Assembly (NCBI GenBank): GCA_938091655.1
Contig: CALKOA010000062.1
Span: 1 to 44,943 of the forward strand
From: an uncultured Balneolaceae bacterium
GTDB taxonomy: Bacteria; Bacteroidota; Rhodothermia; Balneolales; Balneolaceae
DNA length: 44,943 bases
Reading direction: 5' to 3'
Within the stretch, counting starts at the first letter, position 1; each line of letters opens with the position of its first letter. The translations under genes were made by a program, and so were the position numbers. Below are positions 32,837 through 40,690 of the stretch, piece after piece. Under the pieces are notes generated by a model. That model was not told where the DNA came from. It did no database searches and saw only the letters and a program-made list of their open reading frames with translations.

Positions 32837-34612
32837 ATGAAAGAAAAGAATTCAGAGCGTGTCTCTATAAAATCCCTATTAGAGACCTTAAAAGATATAT
32901 TCAGGTTAAGTTTACCTTATAAGACTAGATTTTTTTCGGCCATACTACTTGTGGTAGTAGGTTCGGCCATATGGCTCACGGTACCTCTTGGATTACGATC
33001 GTTATTAGATGCTGTATTTGAGCAAGAAAACTATGCTTTACTCAACAAGCTCTCTTTAGGATTAATAGGACTTTTTCTAACCCAAGCCATTTTCACATTT
33101 GGGGGAAATTATCATATTGAATGGGTGGGTGAACGGGTCATCACCGATTTGAGAAACTCTATCTATGCTTATCTACAAAAATTGAGTTTTAGTTTTTTTG
33201 CCAATAGGAGATTGGGAGAGTTGACATCTCGACTAAGCAATGATGTAGGATCTATACGAGTAGCCCTAACCGATTCTCTCCCTCAGGTCATCACCATCAG
33301 TATAACCATGATTGGATCCGTAGGACTTATGGTGGTTTTGAATTGGCGGTTGAGTTTAGTCATCTTCCTAACTGTTCCTATTGTAACCATTGCTACCAGG
33401 TACTTTGGAAAGAAAATAAGGTCCTTATCCAAAAACGTTCAAGACAAATTAGCAGACACCACCGCTATTGCCGAAGAAACACTAGGGGCTATACGGGTGG
33501 TAAAGTCGTTTACTAGAGAAGAATATGAAATAAGTCGTTATCGTCAAGCTACCGAAGAACTTTTCTCTACTTCAAGGCATAAAATCATTTTGACTCAAGT
33601 TTTTTGGGCAGGAGTTGGCCTTATGTTTATGGGAACATTGGTGATGATTTTTTGGTACGGCGGCAGGGAAGTGCTTTCAGGTCGCCTAACAGCTGGTGAC
33701 TTAGTAGCATTCATAGTATATGCATTAAACATAAGTCGATCTGTTGGTCAGGCATCCCGTTTATACACGGCCGTTAATTCTGCAGCAGGAGCATCTGAGC
33801 GTTTATTCGAGCTACAGCAAGAAAAGCCTGAAAACGAGGTACCACCTATAAATAAACAAGGATACACAAGGAAATCTATCAAAGGAACCGTACAATTCGA
33901 ACATCTTTACTTTTCTTATGAGGATGGTAAAAACGTGTTGGATGATCTAAGTTTTGAGATAAATGAGGGGCAAACCGTTGCATTGGTAGGTGCGAGTGGA
34001 GCTGGGAAGACTACCTTACTTAACCTAATACCAAGATTTTTTACTTCTACTAAAGGGGTGATTCGGGTCGATGGCGTATCAGTAGAGGATTGGGACTTAT
34101 ACAATTTACGATCATTTATTTCCATTGTCCCTCAAGAAACCCATCTTTTTGGGACCAGCATTTATGAAAATATTCGGTACGGTAAGTTGGATGCCACCAA
34201 AGCAGAAATTGAACAGGCTGCAATAGATGCAAATGCCCATGAATTCATTACACAAATGTCTGATGGATATCATTCCTTAATTGGGGAAAGAGGAGTGAAA
34301 CTAAGTGGTGGTCAACGTCAGCGTATTGCTATTGCAAGAGCTTTACTTAGAAACCCTTCCATATTGTTGCTTGATGAGGCAACCTCCTCCTTAGATTCGG
34401 TATCCGAACGACAGGTTCAGCAGGCACTAGACCGCCTTATGGAGAATCGAACGACCTTAGTTATAGCGCATCGGTTATCTACTATACAGCATGCCGACTG
34501 CATTCTTGTTTTAGAAAATGGTGTACTGGTCGAATCAGGCACTCATGAGGCTTTGCTTAACAAAGAAGGGGTTTACGCGCATTTGCATGATATGCAGTTT
34601 TCTGAAAAATAA
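32837..34612 (+). CDS. MsbA-like ABC exporter, fused membrane and ATPase domains
   Basis: The protein has 591 residues, a half-transporter that should dimerise in the inner membrane. Six membrane helices span about 25-310, with the coupling-helix region DLRNSIYAYLQKLSFSFFANRRLGELTSRLSNDV. The ATPase domain (about 350-590) has Walker A GASGAGKTT (about 385-393), Q-loop SIVPQETHLF, signature LSGGQRQR (about 489), Walker B ILLLDEATSSLD and the H-loop IAHRLSTI. The family exports lipids such as lipid A core, or drugs and peptides; the specific cargo cannot be told here. It lies alone, 82 bases from the divergent sigma gene, and is followed by a weak hairpin. Confidence 0.92.
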   Translation: MKEKNSERVSIKSLLETLKDIFRLSLPYKTRFFSAILLVVVGSAIWLTVPLGLRSLLDAVFEQENYALLNKLSLGLIGLFLTQAIFTFGGNYHIEWVGERVITDLRNSIYAYLQKLSFSFFANRRLGELTSRLSNDVGSIRVALTDSLPQVITISITMIGSVGLMVVLNWRLSLVIFLTVPIVTIATRYFGKKIRSLSKNVQDKLADTTAIAEETLGAIRVVKSFTREEYEISRYRQATEELFSTSRHKIILTQVFWAGVGLMFMGTLVMIFWYGGREVLSGRLTAGDLVAFIVYALNISRSVGQASRLYTAVNSAAGASERLFELQQEKPENEVPPINKQGYTRKSIKGTVQFEHLYFSYEDGKNVLDDLSFEINEGQTVALVGASGAGKTTLLNLIPRFFTSTKGVIRVDGVSVEDWDLYNLRSFISIVPQETHLFGTSIYENIRYGKLDATKAEIEQAAIDANAHEFITQMSDGYHSLIGERGVKLSGGQRQRIAIARALLRNPSILLLDEATSSLDSVSERQVQQALDRLMENRTTLVIAHRLSTIQHADCILVLENGVLVESGTHEALLNKEGVYAHLHDMQFSEK

Positions 34613-34668
34613 CTGGTTGATAGCAGTATGACTCCATAGGATGCTGAACGTATAGGAGCTACAAAGAT

Positions 34669-34697
34669 AAGCCTTAAGTTCTTTAGGCTTTGGTTTA
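34669..34697 (+). terminator. Weak terminator-like hairpin after the ABC exporter
   Basis: AAGCCTTAA (34669-34677) pairs with TTTAGGCTT (34682-34690) with one mismatch and loop GTTC. The following TTGGTTTATG is only partly T-rich, so termination may be incomplete. Confidence 0.4.
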
Positions 34698-34753
34698 TGC
34701 AAAAATTGCGCAAATCTTGTAATTTTTTTTCACTAATTTTGCAAAAAAAGGTC

Positions 34754-34761
34754 TATATTTG
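34754..34761 (+). promoter_or_regulatory. Candidate Bacteroidota -7 element of the GH3 gene
   Basis: TATATTTG fits the Bacteroidota -7 pattern TAnnTTTG and lies 24 bases before ATG 34786. A TTTTG at 34737-34741 is closer than the usual -33 spacing. If real, the TTG at 34759, which opens the reading frame, lies upstream of the transcript start and cannot be the start codon. Confidence 0.35.
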
Positions 34762-34785
34762 GTTATTAAAATTTCACCATTGTAT

Positions 34786-37110
34786 ATGTTACATATGTCT
34801 AAAAAGCGCTTTCAAACTATTTTTATCACCTTCCTTAGCCTAGGATTTATTGGTCTGCAATCCTTGTCAACACTTGCACAAGTTAAGCTTATTCAACCTG
34901 AAATTGACGAGAAGGTGAACGAACTTTTACAGCAGATGACCTTGGAAGAAAAAATAGGTCAACTTAATCTTCATAATGGTAGCTGGGATGTAACAGGTCC
35001 TGTGCCAGAAGGTGAATATCAACAAGCGCGTTATAATCTTCTTAAAAGTGGTGGTGTAGGTGCTATGCTAAATGTGATTGGAGCAGAAGCAACCATGGCC
35101 GCCCAAAAAATAGCGGTAGACAGTAGTCGATTGGGAATACCTTTAATGTTCGGGTATGATGTGGTACATGGATATCAAACTATGTTTCCAGTTCCAATTG
35201 CCGAATTAGCTAGTTTTGATACGCAAATAATGCAGGAAACGGCAAAAATACAAGCGATTGAAGCTGCAGCTGGAGGGATTAACTGGACATTTGCCCCTAT
35301 GATAGATGTGGGCCGTGATCCTCGGTGGGGTAGAGTAATGGAAGGCACCTCGGAAGATCCCTACCTATTATCTGAGTTTGCTCGTGCTAAAGTTAGAGGC
35401 TTACAAGGAAAAGACCTATCGGAAACAGGTACCATTGCCGCTACGCTTAAACACTTTGCAGGATATGCATTCGCCGAATCAGGTAAGGATTATAATACGG
35501 CAGAATTATCCAGAAATACCTTGTTAAATGTGGTTTTACCTCCGTTTAAAGCCGCAGTAGAAGAAGGAGCTGCATCGGTTATGAATTCGTTCAATGATGT
35601 AAATGGTATTCCAGCAACAGGTGATGAATATCTACAACGTACTCAATTAAAGGAGAATTGGGATTTCGACGGATTTGTTGTTTCGGATTGGGGCTCAATG
35701 CGTGAAATGATTGCACATGGATATGCCCCTGACTTAAAAACCGCAACCGAGATGGCTATTGAAGCAGGTAGTGATATGGATATGGAATCGGAAGGCTACC
35801 AGCAATATTTACAGGATTTAGTACAATCAGGACAAGTGGATATTTCACTGGTCAATGATGCTGTTCGCAGAGTACTACGAGTGAAGTTTCATTTAGGATT
35901 ATTTGACGATCCATATCTATACAATGACCTCACTCGAGAGGATGAACTAGTTTATAAAGAAGCACATCATGACGTTGCACTCAGGGCAGCGCAAGGTTCT
36001 ATGGTTTTAGTCGAGAATAAAGATGAAATACTGCCTTTAAGCAAACAGAGAGAATCCATTGCTGTAATTGGATTACTAGCCAAAGATAAAGATTCACCAC
36101 TGGGAAACTGGCGTGCGCAAGCCATTGAAAACTCGGCTGTTTCTGTTTTTGAAGGTATCGAATCGAAACTTGGTGAGAATACCGAAATAGAGTTTGAGCC
36201 GGGCTATGTGCTCACCGAAGGTAACCGTTCATTTCCTATGGAATTAACATTTTCAGTTGAAGATGAGTCAGGATTTCAAGCAGCTATTGACTTAGCTTCA
36301 GAACATGAACAAGTGATCTTGGTTGTCGGAGAAGATGCCTATCAGACAGGTGAAGGAAGAAGCCAAATGGACATTGGGTTGGCAGATAATCAACAAAAAT
36401 TGGTCGAGCAAATTTTAGAAGTCAACGACCAAGTAGTGGTTGTTCTCATGTCTGGACGACCAATTATTGCACCTTGGTTGTATGAAAAAAGTGAAGCAGT
36501 ATTGTATGCATGGCATCTAGGTACTGAAGCTGGACATGCAATCGCTGACGTATTATTCGGTGATTACAATCCTTCTGGTCGTCTTCCAATGTCCGTTCCC
36601 CTTTCACACGGCCAAATTCCGGTTTATTACAATCACAAAAGCACAGGAAGACCTGTTCCTGGTGCGGGTGATGCCTCTACAGTTTTCTGGAGTCATTATA
36701 CGGACGGTCCAAATGCACCTCAGTATCCTTTTGGATATGGATTAAGCTACAGTAACTTTGAATATGGTGAGCCAAGCATATCAGATACCTTAATGAATTC
36801 CCAAGAAAGTCTAGTTGTTAAAATTGATGTTACAAATACCAGCAATGTCGATGGGGAAGAGGTTATTCAGTGGTATATTCATGATCATTTTGCAAATGCT
36901 GCAAGACCTATCAAAGAGCTTAAATACTTCGAAAAAGAGCTGATCAAAGCAGGTGAAACAAAAACATTCATGTTTGAAATATCCGAAGAAACTTTAAAGT
37001 ACTACGACCATAATGAAGAGTACGTAGCAGAACCTGGTAGCTTTTCAGTCATGGTGGGTCCAAATTCAAGTGAATTACAGACTCTACGCTTTCACTTAGA
37101 TGCGGAATAA
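34786..37110 (+). CDS. bglX: Periplasmic GH3 beta-glucosidase (BglX-type)
   Basis: The protein has 774 residues from ATG 34786; ATG 34795 is equally possible, and TTG 34759 is unlikely because it falls in a promoter-like element. The signal peptide ends STLAQ. The N-terminal (beta/alpha)8 domain shows LLQQMTLEEKIGQLN, PLMFGYDVVHGYQTMFPVP, DPRWGRVMEGTSEDPYL, LKHFAGYAFAESGKDYN and GFVVSDWGSM with nucleophile D301. The alpha/beta domain has LVVGEDAYQTGEGRSQMDIGL and the C-terminal FnIII-like domain starts around EPSISDTLM. BglX hydrolyses beta-linked gluco-oligosaccharides in the periplasm. A palindrome like the one at 579-594 lies within its first codons, and a strong terminator follows inside the convergent gene. 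Confidence 0.92.
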   Translation: MLHMSKKRFQTIFITFLSLGFIGLQSLSTLAQVKLIQPEIDEKVNELLQQMTLEEKIGQLNLHNGSWDVTGPVPEGEYQQARYNLLKSGGVGAMLNVIGAEATMAAQKIAVDSSRLGIPLMFGYDVVHGYQTMFPVPIAELASFDTQIMQETAKIQAIEAAAGGINWTFAPMIDVGRDPRWGRVMEGTSEDPYLLSEFARAKVRGLQGKDLSETGTIAATLKHFAGYAFAESGKDYNTAELSRNTLLNVVLPPFKAAVEEGAASVMNSFNDVNGIPATGDEYLQRTQLKENWDFDGFVVSDWGSMREMIAHGYAPDLKTATEMAIEAGSDMDMESEGYQQYLQDLVQSGQVDISLVNDAVRRVLRVKFHLGLFDDPYLYNDLTREDELVYKEAHHDVALRAAQGSMVLVENKDEILPLSKQRESIAVIGLLAKDKDSPLGNWRAQAIENSAVSVFEGIESKLGENTEIEFEPGYVLTEGNRSFPMELTFSVEDESGFQAAIDLASEHEQVILVVGEDAYQTGEGRSQMDIGLADNQQKLVEQILEVNDQVVVVLMSGRPIIAPWLYEKSEAVLYAWHLGTEAGHAIADVLFGDYNPSGRLPMSVPLSHGQIPVYYNHKSTGRPVPGAGDASTVFWSHYTDGPNAPQYPFGYGLSYSNFEYGEPSISDTLMNSQESLVVKIDVTNTSNVDGEEVIQWYIHDHFANAARPIKELKYFEKELIKAGETKTFMFEISEETLKYYDHNEEYVAEPGSFSVMVGPNSSELQTLRFHLDAE
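34800..34815 (-). promoter_or_regulatory. LacI-type operator-like site inside the start of the GH3 gene
   Basis: On the reverse strand this reads TTGAAAGCGCTTTTTA, sharing TTGAAARCGCTT with the site at 579-594. It lies about 40 bases after the candidate -7 element, where a repressor could block elongation. It also encodes KKRFQ, so coding constraint may explain it. Confidence 0.3.
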
Positions 37111-37114
37111 CTAA

Positions 37115-38095
37115 TTACGGTTTATTCCAAGGTAGATGATCTAAATCCACATTTCCGCCCGTTATAATAACCCCTATATTTTTGAATGTAGGGGTTATTT
37201 TTTTTTCCAAAAGAGCGGCAATTGGGACGGCACAAGAGGCTTCAATGATCATATTGAAACGCTCCCAAATATACCGCATTGCTTGTACTATGGATTCCTC
37301 ACTAACGCAGACTATTTCAGTTTGTGCACGGCTCATCACCTGAAAAGGAATAGTGCCTAGTCTAGTTCGAAGTCCATCTGCAATCGTTGGGTTTGTTATT
37401 TGCTCATCGGTCAAGGACTGGATTGATCCTGATAACATAGATCGATACGCATCATTGGCCTGTTCTGGTTCTGCTGCCATAACAGTGCAAAGCGGATAGT
37501 TGTTACTTGTATGGAATGCTTCCGCTGCTAAAATGCTTCCGCTTAGTAAGCCACCGCCGCCTACAGGGGTCATAATTAGATCAAGTTCCGGTATTTGATG
37601 TAAAAATTCCCAAGCCGAAGTTGCCTGCCCTAATACCACACTGGCATCATCATAAGGATGTATAAAATAAGCGTTAGTTTTTTTGATTACCTCTAGAAGT
37701 GTTTGTTCTCTTGCCATTTGAGTAGGCTCACAAAATATAACTTTGGCTCCATACCCCTTCACCGCTTCAATTTTAACAATTGGTGCATTACTAGGCATTA
37801 CAATGTATGCTGGAATTCCCTTTATTTGAGCCGCTTTTGCAATTGCTTGACCATGATTACCAGAGGAGTGGGTGGCTACTCCATTTTTTGCGATACTGTT
37901 CTCTAAAGGTAATACGGCATTACATGCCCCACGAAATTTAAAGGCACCCACTTTTTGAAAATTTTCACACTTTAACCAAACATTAGAGCCTATTTTTTCA
38001 TTCAAGTCAGTTGAATGTAAAACGGGAGTATGATGAACGAAAGGTTTAATCCTTTCATAAGATACAGATACATTGAGTGAGTCAGGAAAGTCCAT
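37115..38095 (-). CDS. PLP-dependent threonine/serine dehydratase family protein
   Basis: The protein has 327 residues from ATG 38095; the TTG two codons upstream is less likely. It is a cytoplasmic type II PLP enzyme that deaminates threonine or serine. Motifs are NVWLKCENFQKVGAFKFRGA (the Lys in AFKFRGA binds PLP), SSGNHGQAIA (substrate and phosphate contacts) and TPVGGGGLLSG (PLP phosphate cup). The C-terminal ACT-type regulatory domain of biosynthetic IlvA is absent, so this is the catabolic or short type, also seen in serine racemase and hydroxyaspartate ammonia-lyase. Which substrate it uses is open. Only 4 bases separate it from the convergent GH3 gene, and it carries that gene's terminator in its own coding sequence. 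Confidence 0.87.
   Translation of the reverse strand: MDFPDSLNVSVSYERIKPFVHHTPVLHSTDLNEKIGSNVWLKCENFQKVGAFKFRGACNAVLPLENSIAKNGVATHSSGNHGQAIAKAAQIKGIPAYIVMPSNAPIVKIEAVKGYGAKVIFCEPTQMAREQTLLEVIKKTNAYFIHPYDDASVVLGQATSAWEFLHQIPELDLIMTPVGGGGLLSGSILAAEAFHTSNNYPLCTVMAAEPEQANDAYRSMLSGSIQSLTDEQITNPTIADGLRTRLGTIPFQVMSRAQTEIVCVSEESIVQAMRYIWERFNMIIEASCAVPIAALLEKKITPTFKNIGVIITGGNVDLDHLPWNKP
37166..37206 (+). terminator. Strong terminator of the GH3 gene embedded in the convergent dehydratase gene
   Basis: AATAACCCCTA (37166-37176) pairs with TAGGGGTTATT (37189-37199), and a T-run extends from 37198 to 37206. On the reverse strand the same bases encode KKITPTFKNIGVIITG of the dehydratase. No T-run is present on the reverse side, so it stops forward transcription only. 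Confidence 0.88.
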
Positions 38096-38258
38096 AAGCA
38101 ATAGGGGGTATTCGTATTTGATTCGTCTTAATAGTTACGACACGCATAATAATTATTTTATACAAATATTAACGACTCAGGAACAATTTTAGCAGTATTT
38201 TTAGTTCTGTTTTGAATAGTTGTCTTGCTTCATTGCAGTATTATAGTTGTAAGTTTCA

Positions 38259-40607
38259 TTGTGTACCCATATCAAAACCATAGTATCATTGGCTATTTTT
38301 TTTAATTCTTCTCCGAACCAACCCATAAAATTATCTAGTGGTATAGTTGGTCATACTTTCTTATTCGTACTACTTTTATTTACTCCTTTCAATGCGATAG
38401 CACAAAATAATGATGGTCCAACCTCACAGGAAGTGGTCAAAATACAGCCATTAGTAGGTGAAATTAAGCTTGATGGTAAATTAAGTGAATCAATTTGGAA
38501 TGAAATCGAACCTTTTCCAATGACTCAATTGGTTCCAATTCACCGGGCGGCGATGTCTGAAGAGACCAGAATATATATGACCTACGATGCTAAATACGTA
38601 TACATTGCCGCAGAAAACCTAACCAAGGATGCAGCGACCATTATTTCAAATACCCTTCAAAGAGACGATTACGAAGCAAATGATGATATCATTGGTGTGG
38701 TATTTGATTCATTCAATGATAATGAAAATGGGCTCACTTTTTTTACAAATCCTGAGGGTGTTCGGGTCGATTTTGCCATAAGTAATGATGGTAATTTTGG
38801 TGGGGGTGTGGATGCATTTAACGGCAGTTGGAATACCTATTGGGATGTAGAAACAACACGGGACGACAAAGGATGGTATGCCGAAATTCGTATTCCTTTT
38901 TCATCCTTAGGGTATCAGGTTACAGATGATGTTACTAGAATGGGTATGATTGTGTATCGATGGATTGCCTCGCGTAACGAACGGCATGTGTACCCAGATA
39001 TACCACCCAACTGGCGTATGTCCCATTTAAAACCTTCTCAAACCCAAGAAATTGAATTTGTTCAGTTAGAGGAGTCAAAACCTTTGTACATCACACCATA
39101 TTCACTAAGTGGTTTTCAAGACGTCTTTGAACTAAATGATACGGAAGACGAGTATAAAGGGGAATCATCATTGAAGCAAGACTTTGGATTTGATATCAAG
39201 TATAATATCACTTCAGATCTTACCCTTGACTTAACCGCAAATACTGATTTTGCACAGGTCGAAGCGGACGAGCAACAACTGAATCTAACTCGTTTTTCTA
39301 TTGATTTTCCTGAAAAAAGGCAGTTTTTTCAACAGCGTTCAGGCTTGTTCGATTTTTCTTTTGGTAGAACTAAGCTTTTTTACAGTAGAAGAATAGGTTT
39401 AACAGATGGTAACCCAATTCCAATAATTGGAGGTGCTAGGCTTACTGGTAGGGTTGGAAATGTCGATGTTGGTATTTTAAATATACAAACTCAATCCTAT
39501 GAAGCTTTCGAAGCTGAGAACTTTGGTGTTATTAGGCTTAAGAAACAAGTATTAAATCCTCAGAGTTATATTGGTAGCATCTACACTCACCGACTTGGAC
39601 TTGATGGTGCTCAAAACTTGGTTTTAGGATTTGATGTGGACTACAATATAAAGAATGAGAGTTTTGTACAATTTAAATTAGCCCAGACCTTAGACAATTC
39701 TACTGACTACAATCAAGATATTCTGGGCTTAACTGGTCTTTCGGGTAGATTAACCGTTGACCGGCGATCTAATATCGGTTGGTTCTACCGGTTTATGATT
39801 AACTATACAGGTGAAGATTTTAACCCTGGAATTGGTTTTGTCCGGACTACTAACACTGCAGATTATTATGCTAGCTTTGGCTATGGTTGGATTGCACCAG
39901 AAAATAGCGCCATAAAGCAACAGCGAATTCAACTGCGCAATTATTCCATACAGAGTTATGATGGCTTTGACCTGCGTTCTAGGTCTATCAATTTTGAATG
40001 GAATACAGAATTTAAAACCGCGGGAAATATAAGTTCTGAATTAGTTTACAGGCAAGAACACCTACTACTAGATGAAGACTTTGATTTGCTATCCCGTATT
40101 TATATTCCGGTTGATGATTATGGGTTTCTAGAATGGGGTTTAAGCTACGGTAGCCCTGAGCAATATAAATTCAGGGGCAGAGTTTCATCAACTATTGCAC
40201 AGATTTATGATGGAACCATCCAGGAAATATCTTTTTCGCCACAATACAGAGTAAATGTTCAGGTAGATTTTTCCTTGGATTATCGAATTAGTAAATTAGA
40301 CTTTCCAGTTATCGAAGGGCGTGAGGTCACAACGTTTACGGTTCATCAGAGTTCATTTAAGGCAGCTTATGCACTTAACAGAAAGTTCTCGGCCAATGCC
40401 TTTATTCAAACTAGTAATGTGTCTGAAAAGTTAGGTGCTAACGTAAGATTACGCTATAATTTTAGAGAAGGACAAGATTTTTGGTTGGTGGTGAATCAAA
40501 ACGGAACTCAGCCTTGGGCAAGTAGATATGATAATGGATTGCGTTTGCCTTCTTTTGATCAGCGCTCTATTTTAGTGAAATACACACATACTTTCTTATT
40601 TGATTAA
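38259..40607 (+). CDS. DUF5916 outer-membrane protein with family 9 carbohydrate-binding-like domain
   Basis: The protein has 782 residues if the TTG at 38259 is the start; the only other near start is TTG 38289, and no ATG or GTG precedes the signal peptide (HTFLFVLLLFTPFNAIAQ). The N-terminal CBM9-like domain (about 65-270) shows LVGEIKLDGKLSESIWNEIEPF, RIYMTYDAKYVYIAAENL and GWYAEIRIPFSSLGY. The C-terminal DUF5916 barrel (about 280-782) has DFGFDIKYNITSDLTLDLTANTDFAQVEADEQQLNLTRF and FPEKRQFFQ, typical of the family, and ends in an aromatic-rich strand. Function is unknown; the architecture suggests surface glycan binding and translocation. It precedes the M14 peptidase gene by 83 bases. 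Confidence 0.82.
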   Translation: MCTHIKTIVSLAIFFNSSPNQPIKLSSGIVGHTFLFVLLLFTPFNAIAQNNDGPTSQEVVKIQPLVGEIKLDGKLSESIWNEIEPFPMTQLVPIHRAAMSEETRIYMTYDAKYVYIAAENLTKDAATIISNTLQRDDYEANDDIIGVVFDSFNDNENGLTFFTNPEGVRVDFAISNDGNFGGGVDAFNGSWNTYWDVETTRDDKGWYAEIRIPFSSLGYQVTDDVTRMGMIVYRWIASRNERHVYPDIPPNWRMSHLKPSQTQEIEFVQLEESKPLYITPYSLSGFQDVFELNDTEDEYKGESSLKQDFGFDIKYNITSDLTLDLTANTDFAQVEADEQQLNLTRFSIDFPEKRQFFQQRSGLFDFSFGRTKLFYSRRIGLTDGNPIPIIGGARLTGRVGNVDVGILNIQTQSYEAFEAENFGVIRLKKQVLNPQSYIGSIYTHRLGLDGAQNLVLGFDVDYNIKNESFVQFKLAQTLDNSTDYNQDILGLTGLSGRLTVDRRSNIGWFYRFMINYTGEDFNPGIGFVRTTNTADYYASFGYGWIAPENSAIKQQRIQLRNYSIQSYDGFDLRSRSINFEWNTEFKTAGNISSELVYRQEHLLLDEDFDLLSRIYIPVDDYGFLEWGLSYGSPEQYKFRGRVSSTIAQIYDGTIQEISFSPQYRVNVQVDFSLDYRISKLDFPVIEGREVTTFTVHQSSFKAAYALNRKFSANAFIQTSNVSEKLGANVRLRYNFREGQDFWLVVNQNGTQPWASRYDNGLRLPSFDQRSILVKYTHTFLFD

Positions 40608-40690
40608 TTCACACTTGAGTGAAGGAAAAAGCCTGTGTATTTATTTGCGGTATATGTAATTGTATCAAATAATCAACTAATTATAATTTT

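Noticed and set aside
37254-37271. TTGAAACGCTCCCAA, resembling the LacI-type site
   Set aside because: It lies mid-gene in the dehydratase coding sequence, has one base fewer between arms and is not near a promoter.
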